Source: a virus. From it: a stretch of 40,279 bases of DNA. Location: the IMG/VR virus record IMGVR_UViG_3300026118_000026, positions 1 to 40,279 of that record. The stretch is one strand, 5' to 3'. This document shows positions 1 to 7,619 of this stretch, piece after piece. Made by a program: the position numbers and the translations under genes. A model generated the notes under the pieces. It was given only the letters and a program-made list of their open reading frames with translations. It ran no database searches and was not told the DNA's origin. Position 1 is the first letter of the stretch. Each line of letters begins with the position of its first letter.

Positions 1-16
1 CTGGTTCATTAAGCTG

Positions 17-45
17 TTGTGGAACGCCACCGCTTTCGGCTATCA
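17..45 (+). promoter_or_regulatory. Likely original host promoter of the tRNA-Gly gene
   Basis: TTGTGG (17-22) and CTATCA (40-45) are separated by 17 bp, and the tRNA 5' half begins at 60, a normal distance for a tRNA leader. This is chromosomal DNA outside the prophage. After integration it can transcribe only the tRNA 5' half and then phage DNA toward hicAB. The boxes are imperfect, so the call is moderate. Confidence 0.5.
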
Positions 46-59
46 GGCCGACCTCCGGC

Positions 60-99
60 GCGGGCGTAGCATAGTGGTAATGCTCTAGCCTTCCAAGCT
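60..99 (+). repeat. attL: 40-bp duplicated 5' half of tRNA-Gly
   Basis: These bases are identical to 40181-40220. Identity starts exactly at tRNA nucleotide 1 (the preceding base differs, c against t) and ends in the 3' strand of the anticodon stem. It covers acceptor 5' strand, D arm and anticodon loop. The 3' half is absent here, so this copy cannot make a tRNA. Confidence 0.93.
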
Positions 100-130
100 C
101 CCACGAATGGCGGATTTCTGCGGGCTTTCG

Positions 131-138
131 TGTAAAAC
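131..138 (+). other. Candidate integrase arm-type site (left arm)
   Basis: TGTAAAAC occurs here, 32 bp inside attL, and twice on the right arm at 40127-40134 and 40139-40146 in the same orientation. Small direct repeats flanking the core are typical integrase arm sites. The assignment is inference from position and repetition. Confidence 0.4.
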
Positions 139-230
139 AGCGCAAAATTCGGCCATTGCCTTCCAAAGGCTTAGCGGCTGCGAGTAAAATCGCGCATCGC
201 AAGAATGTGTATTTATTTACGCATTTCTGC

Positions 231-259
231 TTGACCTGCATTCGAGCCGTGTGTATATA
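231..259 (+). promoter_or_regulatory. hicAB promoter
   Basis: TTGACC (231-236), a 17-bp spacer and TATATA (254-259) form a near-consensus promoter. The expected start of transcription, about 7 nt downstream, falls at or next to the hicA ATG at 267, so the message may be leaderless. TGTG (250-253) and CACA (264-267) flank the -10 box and could be part of a weak HicB operator. Confidence 0.65.
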
Positions 260-266
260 TTTGCAC

Positions 267-449
267 ATGGAACGGGACAGCAAAAAGATCATCAAGCGCC
301 TCCTCTCGGAAGGCTGGGAACAGGTTTCGGTGCGGGGCTCGCACCACAAGTTCCGCCGGGGAGAGGTCTCCTTGGTTGTCCCCCACCCGAAGCGGGATTT
401 GCCAATCGGCACGGCCCGCAGCATCGCAAAGGCAGCGGGGTGGCTCTAA
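267..449 (+). CDS. hicA: HicA toxin, mRNA interferase
   Basis: The 60-residue product matches HicA in size and pattern: a short double-stranded-RNA-binding-like fold with the conserved GSHHKF segment carrying the catalytic histidine, and a C-terminal GTARSIAKAAGW stretch. HicA toxins cleave mRNA in the cytoplasm and are neutralised by HicB. I chose the ATG at 267 rather than 156 because family members begin here and a strong promoter ends just upstream. The hicB gene follows after 22 nt. Its place inside the prophage end, opposite to the late genes, fits a lysogeny-expressed stabilisation or defence cargo. Confidence 0.9.
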   Translation: MERDSKKIIKRLLSEGWEQVSVRGSHHKFRRGEVSLVVPHPKRDLPIGTARSIAKAAGWL

Positions 450-471
450 GCCGCCCCAATGGAGGTTCGAG

Positions 472-864
472 ATGAAGTATTTTTACGCGGTCGTGCACAA
501 GGATGCTGACAGCGCCTATGGCGTCCATTTTCCCGATCTTCCCGGCTGCTTCTCGGCGGCCGACGATCTGGACGATGTCCTGCCCAACGCGATCGAGGCG
601 ATGGAACTCTGGCTCGAAGATCAGCCCGAGCCCGACGCGAGCCGCGTCGCGGATATCCGCGAACGGGCGGCGGCCGATTTGGCCGAGGGTGCCTTTCTGA
701 TGGCCGTGCCCCGCATGACGGTCAGCGGCAAGGTGGCGCGGGTGAACGTCTCGCTCGACATGGGCACGCTCGCGGCGATCGACGCGGCCGCCGGCGCCCG
801 CAAGCTCACCCGCAGCGCCTTCCTCGCCGAGGCCGCGCGCAACGAGATCCAGGGCAGGCATTGA
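472..864 (+). CDS. hicB: HicB antitoxin
   Basis: The 130-residue protein has the HicB N-terminal partial RNase H-like fold (YFYAVVHKD, then FPDLPGCFSAADD) and a C-terminal ribbon-helix-helix-like segment (RVNVSLDMGTLAAIDAAA followed by the LTRSAFLAEAAR helix). It should bind and block HicA and repress the operon. A GGAGG at 461-465 fixes the ATG at 472. The order toxin then antitoxin is usual for hicAB. No rightward gene follows; the next gene is convergent. Confidence 0.9.
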   Translation: MKYFYAVVHKDADSAYGVHFPDLPGCFSAADDLDDVLPNAIEAMELWLEDQPEPDASRVADIRERAAADLAEGAFLMAVPRMTVSGKVARVNVSLDMGTLAAIDAAAGARKLTRSAFLAEAARNEIQGRH

Positions 865-909
865 GCCATGATCACCGCAGGCTGACCCGATATCCCGACG
901 CGGCGGCTC

Positions 910-1284
910 TCAAAATCTAGTCGGCACCACTGGGAACCCGCTAAAGGCTTCCGGCTGACATGTTCCGTTAGTTGTGGTGCCGATCAATTCAAAAGATGGG
1001 AACCATGAATACTCGTACCATCGTCCTGTTTCTCTATCTACATAGAGATAATGGGTCTCGTCACCTCGCAATTTCGGCTGCCGGTCTACGAAAACAATTC
1101 TAGTCTGTGAGACTGATACCAGAGGTATAACATCCTTACACTCCTCTCTGCACCATACCCCTCTGGCTAAATCTACCCTGAAATGCTGGGTCTGCTTTTT
1201 CGCCGTACATATTAGATCAAATTGATCCGCCGCCATCACCGGCGTCGCCGCAGCCAACAGCATCAGCCCCGTAATTATCCTCAT
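910..1284 (-). CDS. Small secreted protein, lysogenic-conversion type cargo
   Basis: The 124-residue product has a clear Sec signal peptide (MRIITGLMLLAAATPVMA, cleavage before ADQF). The mature part has cysteines in FDLIC, GVWCREEC and NGTC and ends in FSGFPVVPTRF. From memory this resembles small exported proteins common in sphingomonads; function is unknown to me. I chose the ATG at 1284, not the one upstream at 1344, for the signal peptide and the GGGAG ribosome site. By hand count 1021-1140 is about 44% GC against 68% at 1381-1440, so it looks separately acquired. It is the last leftward gene before the convergent hicAB. Confidence 0.75.
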   Translation of the reverse strand: MRIITGLMLLAAATPVMAADQFDLICTAKKQTQHFRVDLARGVWCREECKDVIPLVSVSQTRIVFVDRQPKLRGDETHYLYVDRETGRWYEYSWFPSFELIGTTTNGTCQPEAFSGFPVVPTRF

Positions 1285-1365
1285 CTCGACTCTCCCTTGA
1301 TTCGCACCCTGCATCTCTAGCGTAACGAACCGGGGAGGAAACAATGTCGAAACTGATCACCTTGC

Positions 1366-2478
1366 TCAACACGCCTTCCACGCCGCGAAGCTGACCGCGC
1401 TGGCGTCCTCGCGATAGGCGTTGCTGCCGAGGAAGCTGTTGTTCCAGCTCGCGCAGATCGTGCCCAGGCTGACCGGGCCGCTCCCCGGATAGCTCGGATA
1501 GTTCTTCGACCAGACATTATCCTTGACATAGACGTTCGAGATCCCGGCTCCCGTGCCGTCCGTGTTCTGCGTGCTCAGCGTGATCGGCCGGTTGTTGCTG
1601 CCTTCCAGATAATTTTCCTCGATCTGGCCCTCGTCGGTCGCTTGGCCGGTGTCGTTCTTGATGATGATCACGCTCGTCGTCGAATTGCCGGTCGGCATGA
1701 GGAGCATGTTGCGGAACAGGTAGAAATTGCCCCTGATGCCCTGGAAAGCGTCTTGGTGGGGGTAACGATAATTATTCGGCCCGCTATAATATGTGCCATA
1801 GCTCGCGTTGACCCATGGGGTCATGTCGTGGACATAATTATATTCGTAATGACCGCCGATCGACAGCTTGAACGCGTCGTCACCAAACGCAGTTATCTCG
1901 TTGTGATGCGCGTAGAATCCGGTGGCATAGCTCAGCCCGCCGAACCCTGCATACATTCGCTCGTTACTGCCGTCGAGAAGGCTGTAGCGAACGGTGACAT
2001 TGTTGCCGCTCACATAAATCAACTGCCCGCCAAGCGCCGCCCCGGCATCGCGCTTGGCCGTCGCTGTGGCATCCAATGGGTTGCCGCTCCCATCGATCGC
2101 ATAATCATAGACATCGGGATCGCGCGGAACTCCGACGACGGTCACGTCCTCAAGAATGATTCCATTCGTCGGGATCGATACCCGCCCGTCGACCCGCCCG
2201 CATTTGAGCGCGTCGGCGATCGCCTGCGACGAGACGACATAGGCCGATGGGCTCCCGCTGACGGTCGGACCGCCGGTGCAGCGCGGCCCGGTATTGGCCG
2301 CGTACCATGCCTGGAGCGCGCCCAGGTTGTTCCCCCTCGCGCCGTTCCACGCCGCCAGCCAGGTGACCGGCGGCCGCCGCACTATGCGGAAGCGCGCAGC
2401 CTCCGCCGGCGCCCCCGCATCGACGAACAGCGAGGCGAGCGCGAGCAGCCCGCCAAGCGCCGCGAACAGCCGCTTCAT
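1366..2478 (-). CDS. Exported right-handed beta-helix protein, possible polysaccharide-active appendage
   Basis: The 370-residue protein starts with a signal-like segment (KRLFAALGGLLALASL, then PAEAARF). Much of the rest reads as short beta strands with Asn, His and Tyr turns, such as YAHHNEITAFGDDAFKLSIG, which is typical of parallel beta-helix lyases and tail spikes. A lyase or hydrolase on surface sugars is plausible, but I see no defined catalytic set. The ATG overlaps the upstream stop (TGATG), so translation is coupled to the 499-residue protein. A GTG one codon earlier is also possible. Confidence 0.6.
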   Translation of the reverse strand: MKRLFAALGGLLALASLFVDAGAPAEAARFRIVRRPPVTWLAAWNGARGNNLGALQAWYAANTGPRCTGGPTVSGSPSAYVVSSQAIADALKCGRVDGRVSIPTNGIILEDVTVVGVPRDPDVYDYAIDGSGNPLDATATAKRDAGAALGGQLIYVSGNNVTVRYSLLDGSNERMYAGFGGLSYATGFYAHHNEITAFGDDAFKLSIGGHYEYNYVHDMTPWVNASYGTYYSGPNNYRYPHQDAFQGIRGNFYLFRNMLLMPTGNSTTSVIIIKNDTGQATDEGQIEENYLEGSNNRPITLSTQNTDGTGAGISNVYVKDNVWSKNYPSYPGSGPVSLGTICASWNNSFLGSNAYREDASAVSFAAWKAC

Positions 2479-3977
2479 CACTTATAATCCACCGAGATGA
2501 ACGCGGTCGACGACGCCGTCTTGCTGAAACAGCCCGTCGTGCTGAACACCGCCGTCAGCCCGGTCGAGAACAGCGTCGGCGCGGCGCGATAGCTGATCTC
2601 CTGGCCTTCATTCGCGGCGAGCGGGATGCACTTTTTCGGGGTGACCGCGCCGTCCGCCGGGGCGCTGGTCGCGTCGAACAGCATCAGGAACCCCGCCGAG
2701 GCCCCCGCCACGACATTGACGCCGTAGAGGACGGCCGCGCTGGTCTTGGCGACCACGTTGCTGCCCGCCGCGCTGGTAGCGCCGGTCGACGCGCCATAGG
2801 TGCCGCTCGGGCTGGTCGGAAGCGCGAGCATCGTGTTGCCGATCGTCGAGGATCCGCTGACGATGCCGACATTGTGCGGCGCCATGGCGGCGGCGGTGCG
2901 AAGGAAGGCCGCGCCGTTGATCGTGCCCGACGTGTAGGTGGTGACGTTCGCGCGGATCCATTTCGTGGTGACGAGTGTGTTGACCACCGTGTTGAACGTC
3001 ACGCCCGCATTCGGCGTCGCGCCAGAAGCCGGATAAGTATAGCCGAGCGACACCCAATTGCCGTCGGTGCCATTGGTGCTATCGTTGCTGCCCTGAATGG
3101 TGACGGTGCCCGACCAAGTGCCAGTCAACTGCGTCGCCAGCACGTTATAGCCGGTCGTGTCCGCCGCGAAAAGCACCGCCGAACTCGAAGCCGGCGTGAA
3201 GGTCAGTGCCAGCGCATCCTGCGGCTTAATTGTCGCCGTGCCACTGACCGCAACATTAGGCGTGCCGGTCACCCCGACATTCCATGTGCCCGATTGCGTC
3301 ACCGGGCTCGGGGTCGAGGTGTCGCTGATCGCGGTCGCGATCGTCGACAGCTGCGCCGCGCTATACTTCCCGATCGCGATCAGGCTGCCCGATCCGCTGC
3401 CGCTCCAGGCCGCGTCTGCCGTCGCTCCCAGGTTCGTGTTCAGCGTCGACTGATTGGCCGAGGTCGAGGCGCCGGTCGGCAGTGAGACCGTCCCCGAGAT
3501 GTTGGTGATGTTCCACGTCCCGCTTTGGGTCGCGCCGAACGCCGTGTTGCCGATCGAGCCGCCGGCCTGGAAGGGCGATCCCAGCGCGGTCACCAGGCCG
3601 TCGTCATTGACGCGGAGCCGTCCCCGGCTGTCGCAATTGGCGGCAATCCAGTCGAGATCGGCGCTGACTTCGGTCGTCGACAGCGTGTCCCTGCGCCGGC
3701 AGATCAGCGTCGGCCCGGTCGGGTTCGCCGGCGCCGCCGTATCCTCGACATATTCGGTGCCCGAGGAGCCACCGCCGCCGCCGCCGGTCACCGGCAGCGG
3801 ATTGGCGACACTGACGGTGACGGCCTTGCCCGTGCCATCGTCATAGGTGACAGCCGACGGCATCACCATATTGGCGGGCGCATCGATCGTCTTGCCGTTG
3901 GGATCGGACGCCGCCAGCGGCGCGCACAGCGAGAGCGCGAGCAGCGCGATCGCTGCCCGCTTGATGGTGATGGTCAT
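2478..3977 (-). CDS. Exported repeat-rich phage appendage protein
   Basis: The 499-residue product begins with a Sec-type signal (KRAAIALLALSLCAPLAAS). A glycine run at residues 65-70 acts as a hinge. QSGTWN motifs at about 151 and 228 are short beta repeats often seen in phage structural proteins. The composition is Ser/Thr/Gly/Ala-rich with few charges, as in fibre or surface proteins. I do not recognise a catalytic domain. It sits between the SGNH esterase and the beta-helix protein and is translationally coupled to the latter, so the three probably form one surface-acting set. Confidence 0.6.
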   Translation of the reverse strand: MTITIKRAAIALLALSLCAPLAASDPNGKTIDAPANMVMPSAVTYDDGTGKAVTVSVANPLPVTGGGGGGSSGTEYVEDTAAPANPTGPTLICRRRDTLSTTEVSADLDWIAANCDSRGRLRVNDDGLVTALGSPFQAGGSIGNTAFGATQSGTWNITNISGTVSLPTGASTSANQSTLNTNLGATADAAWSGSGSGSLIAIGKYSAAQLSTIATAISDTSTPSPVTQSGTWNVGVTGTPNVAVSGTATIKPQDALALTFTPASSSAVLFAADTTGYNVLATQLTGTWSGTVTIQGSNDSTNGTDGNWVSLGYTYPASGATPNAGVTFNTVVNTLVTTKWIRANVTTYTSGTINGAAFLRTAAAMAPHNVGIVSGSSTIGNTMLALPTSPSGTYGASTGATSAAGSNVVAKTSAAVLYGVNVVAGASAGFLMLFDATSAPADGAVTPKKCIPLAANEGQEISYRAAPTLFSTGLTAVFSTTGCFSKTASSTAFISVDYK

Positions 3978-4004
3978 GATGTCCCCCCTATGAGGTGGTT
4001 GCGA

Positions 4005-5375
4005 TCAGCGCGTCGCGCCGAGCTGGGCCAGCGCCGCCACGGCGTCGGCTTTCATGCGTCCGGCGATGAACTGGGCGCCGCCGGCCGTGTAATGCTTGCC
4101 GTCGCCGCCGGGATTGATGTCGGTGAGATAGTTGGCATCGCCGCCCGTCGTCGTGATCATGGTCGGGCTCGCGAAGGTGTCGATCAGGATCACGCGGGGA
4201 TCGCCGTTCGCCGCCGCCAGCACGCCCGCCTTGATCGCGTCGTTCCGGCCGGTCGTCATCGTCGTCGAGCTCGACTGGAAGGTCGAGAAGAAGAGGATGA
4301 TCGCGCGCGGCTGTCGCGCCATGATTGCAGATACGCCCGTGGTCACCGCCGCTTGCAGCGCCGATGTCGAAGCCTGGTAATCGTTGATCGAACCGTGAAG
4401 GACGATCAGATGCTGGTCGCCGATCCGAGACACGTCGAGATCGCCATTATTGATCCGGTCGAGCTTGGTGTGGCCTTGCGGATCGGCCTGCACCCAGCCA
4501 GATCCGCCCATCCCCTGAATCATCAGGTGCGGCAGGCCCATGGCGATGCCGAACTGCGGGGACAGCGGCGCGGTAGGGTCGTCGCTCGCTCCGGTCGCGG
4601 TCAGGTTCGCGCCCGCGATCCAGCTGTCACCGAAGATTGTCGCCTTGATGCTGTCGTCGCCGAGCGCACGGATACGGTCGGTCGATCCGATATTGTAGCC
4701 GTAGATCTGGTGCGTCGAGGTGAAGAAGAACTCGATCTTGCGCCATGCGCGCGTCGCGAAGGTGAGCTTGATATAATGAGGCCCGTCCTGCGGCGTGCTG
4801 TAGCCCGAGGCCGCCACCTCCTGCCCGTCGACGCGGATACGGAGCTTGGCGTTGCCGCTCTGGGCATTCAGGCCGAGGTCGACCGTCGTGCCGTAGAACC
4901 AGAAGCCTTGGCCCCAGCCGCTGCCGCCCGGTCCGCGCGAGCTGCCCGTGTAGAGCGTGCTCGCCGAGCCATAGACCCCGCCGCCGGTATCGACGAGCGC
5001 GGTTCCGAAGGTCGTTACCCGGCTGTCGGTCGCAAGGATGGTCGGATGGCTATAGTCGGCCGAGGTCTGGACGGTCGAATTATTGTAAGCGGTCCCTGCC
5101 GATATCGTCGGGGGCGACGCCATCGTCGCGGGAGCGCTGGCCCGGTTCGCGAGATCGACGATGCGCCGCGCCGTCAGCTGGATATTCTCGCCGAGCTGGC
5201 CTGCCGTCGCCGCCTTGCGGGCGCCGCCCTGATAGACCGGCACCAACTCGCTGCCGGTCAGGGTCGTCGTCGCGGGCAGCCCGATCACGGTGGGATCGAT
5301 CTGCGCGAATACGGGTGAGCTCGCGCACAGCAGCGTCGCCAGCAGCCACACGGCCGCCCGCTGGAAAATGGACAT
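4005..5375 (-). CDS. Exported SGNH/GDSL-family esterase in the phage appendage cluster
   Basis: The 456-residue protein has a signal peptide (VWLLATLLCASSPVFAQ). Residues 30-80 resemble the N-terminal segment of tail-fibre proteins (LPATTTLTGSELVPVYQGG). From about 240 there is an SGNH hydrolase with all blocks visible: GDS with Ser251, the glycine block near 290, GSIND with Asn331, and the DGKH block with Asp425 and His428. Such enzymes often remove O-acetyl groups from capsule, O-antigen or peptidoglycan. I chose the ATG at 5375 because it has the signal peptide and a GGAG site; the open frame extends upstream to 5873 over other genes. Confidence 0.78.
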   Translation of the reverse strand: MSIFQRAAVWLLATLLCASSPVFAQIDPTVIGLPATTTLTGSELVPVYQGGARKAATAGQLGENIQLTARRIVDLANRASAPATMASPPTISAGTAYNNSTVQTSADYSHPTILATDSRVTTFGTALVDTGGGVYGSASTLYTGSSRGPGGSGWGQGFWFYGTTVDLGLNAQSGNAKLRIRVDGQEVAASGYSTPQDGPHYIKLTFATRAWRKIEFFFTSTHQIYGYNIGSTDRIRALGDDSIKATIFGDSWIAGANLTATGASDDPTAPLSPQFGIAMGLPHLMIQGMGGSGWVQADPQGHTKLDRINNGDLDVSRIGDQHLIVLHGSINDYQASTSALQAAVTTGVSAIMARQPRAIILFFSTFQSSSTTMTTGRNDAIKAGVLAAANGDPRVILIDTFASPTMITTTGGDANYLTDINPGGDGKHYTAGGAQFIAGRMKADAVAALAQLGATR

Positions 5376-5407
5376 GGTGCTTCTCCGGGAATTGGAGGCC
5401 GGCGGCC

Positions 5408-5617
5408 TCAGTCTTCGAACTTCGCGGCCGCGGCATCGAGCCGCGCATCGAGATCGACGCCCTGGGCGCGCAGCGCCGCCCATTCGTCGGGTGTCGGGTC
5501 GCGGCCTTCGGCAAGCATCGGGCCGACGACCGCCTGCAGCGCCTGCGCGCGCTCCATCGTGAGCGCGCCCACGACGGCAAGGTCGAGCAGCCTGAGTATC
5601 AGCTTCGCGATATCCAT
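5408..5617 (-). CDS. Small protein of the lysis region
   Basis: The 69-residue product has an N-terminal hydrophobic helix (AKLILRLLDLAVVGALTM) followed by a charged helix and ends in AAAAKFED. An AGGAGG site precedes the ATG, which overlaps the stop of the upstream gene (TGATG). The helix could be a single membrane anchor, so a small lysis accessory or antiholin is possible. I do not recognise the family. Confidence 0.6.
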   Translation of the reverse strand: MDIAKLILRLLDLAVVGALTMERAQALQAVVGPMLAEGRDPTPDEWAALRAQGVDLDARLDAAAAKFED

Positions 5618-6321
5618 CACTTGCCTCCTGTCTTGGCGAGGATCTGGGTTGCGGCCGTGCGCAGCGCGATCGCCGCGCCGCTGATGCTCGCCGCCGAGAA
5701 ATTGAAGGTCCGGCAGTCGACCGGGTCGACCACGCCCCTGATCCGCGCCGTCGCCTGCCCCTCGGCCCGGCACGCGACATAGGCGTCGACATAATCGACG
5801 CTGGGCTGGGCAAGGTCGCGGATATGCGCGATCTCGCGCACGACGCGGCGATCGGCGGTCGGGCTCTCGGCATAGTCGACCGCCGCCGCCTTCACGACGT
5901 TGTAATAGCCGCGCGCCTCGAACAGCTTCTGCGCCGGGCTCGCCCCCGATCCGATCGTCGCGCAGGATGTAAGGCCCAGCGCCGCTATGATGGCGATGAT
6001 CAGCTTTGCCGGGCCATGCGCCTGCACGCGGGCGAGATCGTCCGATACCTCGTCGGCAAGCGTGCGCTTGATCCATTCATTATGCGCGGTCTTCCACAGC
6101 GAACCGAGCGACGCCGACACGAACACCAGCGCCGCCGCCATCGGCGCGAGCTGATCGCCCTGCATCAGCGCGATGAAGCCCGCGAGATCGCGCTTGCCGA
6201 TCATCGCCGCGATCAGCGCGCAGCCCCCGGCGATGATGCCGAGCTGGCGGAAGATGTTCATGATCAGCGGCACGCCGGAACTCGGCTGCACCTTGATCTC
6301 TGTTCCTGTCGTGTCGCTCAT
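5617..6321 (-). CDS. Membrane protein with internal lipobox: holin-like part joined to a lipoprotein-like part
   Basis: The 234-residue protein has hydrophobic segments at about 28-42 and 61-72, then a third (KLIIAIIAALGL, about 107-118) ending in a lipobox LTSC with Cys120. The first part looks like a holin or spanin-type membrane protein and the rest like a small outer-membrane lipoprotein. Start at 6321 has an AAGGGG site. No well-placed ribosome site was found for a separate lipoprotein; an in-frame GTG near residue 99 is the only candidate. It follows the endolysin, so it probably acts in the last step of lysis. Confidence 0.6.
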   Translation of the reverse strand: MSDTTGTEIKVQPSSGVPLIMNIFRQLGIIAGGCALIAAMIGKRDLAGFIALMQGDQLAPMAAALVFVSASLGSLWKTAHNEWIKRTLADEVSDDLARVQAHGPAKLIIAIIAALGLTSCATIGSGASPAQKLFEARGYYNVVKAAAVDYAESPTADRRVVREIAHIRDLAQPSVDYVDAYVACRAEGQATARIRGVVDPVDCRTFNFSAASISGAAIALRTAATQILAKTGGK

Positions 6322-6332
6322 CTTGGCCCCTT

Positions 6333-7067
6333 TCAGTCCAATATGGAGAGGATGCGGGCGCGCAGCTCGGCGACATGGCCGAGCCCGATCGCGCCCCCGT
6401 TGGTAATCTTCCGCGCCTTGGCGAAGTCGCCGGCATCGACCGCGGCGTTGACCTTGCCCTTCAGCCAGAACGCGCAGGCGATCAGCAGGCTGTCGGCCGG
6501 ATCGGCGGCAAGCTCGGGGTGCTCTTCGAGCGGCAAGCCGGTCAGACGGCCGAACGCCCGGTAATTGGCGCGCCCGGTCAGTTGGAGCATGCCCCGGCCG
6601 CGATATTGCCAGCCATCCTCCTGATCGTCGTCGTCGAGCGCGCGGGGCAGATTGCCCATGCGCTCGCCATAGGTCCGCGCCGCCAGCGCCATATCCTCGC
6701 GATCGGCATCGCGCGGGTTCCACGCATAGGGCGCCGCCGCCGCCTCGGTCGGGAAGCGCGCCGGCCAGCAGGCCCGGATCGCCTTCGCGCTATATTTGAG
6801 ATTCTCTTCGAACAGCCGGTAGCCGCCCGTCTCGTTGCAGGTCTGCGCGACGAACTCACCCAGCCTCGGCGGGGTGCGGTCGATCCCGTAGACGGGCAGA
6901 TGCTTCGCCGCCGACGCCCCGATCGCCGCCAGCACCGGGTCGGCCTGGCGGTTTGCCGCAAAAGCGAACAGCGCCGTATAGGTGCGGGGGCCGGGCCGGC
7001 CGTCGATCGCGCCGGGCACGAACCCGCGATCGCCCAGCCTGCGCTGGACGTTGGTCCAATCGATCAT
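6333..7067 (-). CDS. Endolysin, glycoside hydrolase family 19 (chitinase-like lysozyme)
   Basis: The 244-residue enzyme has a short N-terminal peptidoglycan-binding-like repeat (GFVPGAIDGRPGPRTYTALF, residues 15-35). A GH19 fold follows: NETGGY with the catalytic Glu79, NLKYSAKAIR, and YRGRGMLQLTGRANY, the signature stretch of phage GH19 lysins. It should cut the glycan strands of peptidoglycan at the end of infection. No signal peptide is visible, so release depends on the holin upstream. The ATG at 7067 follows a CAGGA site. Confidence 0.88.
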   Translation of the reverse strand: MIDWTNVQRRLGDRGFVPGAIDGRPGPRTYTALFAFAANRQADPVLAAIGASAAKHLPVYGIDRTPPRLGEFVAQTCNETGGYRLFEENLKYSAKAIRACWPARFPTEAAAAPYAWNPRDADREDMALAARTYGERMGNLPRALDDDDQEDGWQYRGRGMLQLTGRANYRAFGRLTGLPLEEHPELAADPADSLLIACAFWLKGKVNAAVDAGDFAKARKITNGGAIGLGHVAELRARILSILD

Positions 7068-7079
7068 GCTGGATTCCTG

Positions 7080-7553
7080 TTAAGGCTGCGGCGGGTTCGG
7101 CGGCAGCTGGCGGACCATCTTGGTGGCGGCGGTGGGCGCGTTCAGCCCTTCATCGCGGACGTTGACGACCGATTGCTCGATCTGCGCAACCTGGCGCTTT
7201 TCGCCCTTCTGCCGCTCGATGACGCTGATCTCCTCGGCCACCCGCTGCACGAAGCGCTCGCGCATCATCCGGATCAGACGGTCGGACGATATCGCGATAA
7301 AGGCCGAGACCGTCGTCATCGTCATCGGATCGGCGCCCAGCTTCGCGCCCACGAACGCCGCGAGCAGGCACATGAACGGCACCAGGAGAAGATCCGATAT
7401 CACCTCGCCCCGCGTCACCTTGCGGCCCTCGCCCATGCTGAGGCCATATTTCGCCGCGGTGCCGATCGAGACCCCCAGCAGCACCGCCCCATATTTCGCC
7501 AGCGCAGTCTCAATCCACGGGCTCACCGGCCTTCCCCCTGTCGCTGAATACAT
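7080..7553 (-). CDS. Holin
   Basis: The 157-residue protein has three hydrophobic segments (about 22-37, 52-71 and 77-90) and a charged, helical C-terminal tail with a proline-rich end. It lies directly upstream of the endolysin, as phage holins do, and would open the inner membrane to release the lysin. A GGAGGG about 7 nt upstream supports the ATG at 7553; the open frame extends 6 codons further. A hairpin terminator lies 20 nt upstream of the start. Confidence 0.75.
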   Translation of the reverse strand: MYSATGGRPVSPWIETALAKYGAVLLGVSIGTAAKYGLSMGEGRKVTRGEVISDLLLVPFMCLLAAFVGAKLGADPMTMTTVSAFIAISSDRLIRMMRERFVQRVAEEISVIERQKGEKRQVAQIEQSVVNVRDEGLNAPTAATKMVRQLPPNPPQP

Positions 7554-7572
7554 CCGGTTCCCTCCGGGCATG

Positions 7573-7594
7573 AAAAAGCCCGCGCGAAGCGGGC
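7573..7594 (-). terminator. Intrinsic terminator before the holin gene
   Basis: On the minus strand a GCCCGC/GCGGGC stem with a 5-nt loop is followed by five T residues. It stands between the DUF4376 gene and the holin, so it would reduce read-through from tail genes into lysis genes. Its stem and flanking bases closely resemble the terminator at 20140-20160. Confidence 0.8.
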
Positions 7595-7619
7595 GAGGCA
7601 GTCGAGATGGTGAAGCGGC

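Noticed and set aside
3525-5318. A 597-codon plus-strand open frame
   Set aside because: It is Arg/Gly/Ala/His-rich low-complexity translation antisense to the SGNH and repeat-protein genes, a common artefact in GC-rich DNA, and has no recognisable domain.
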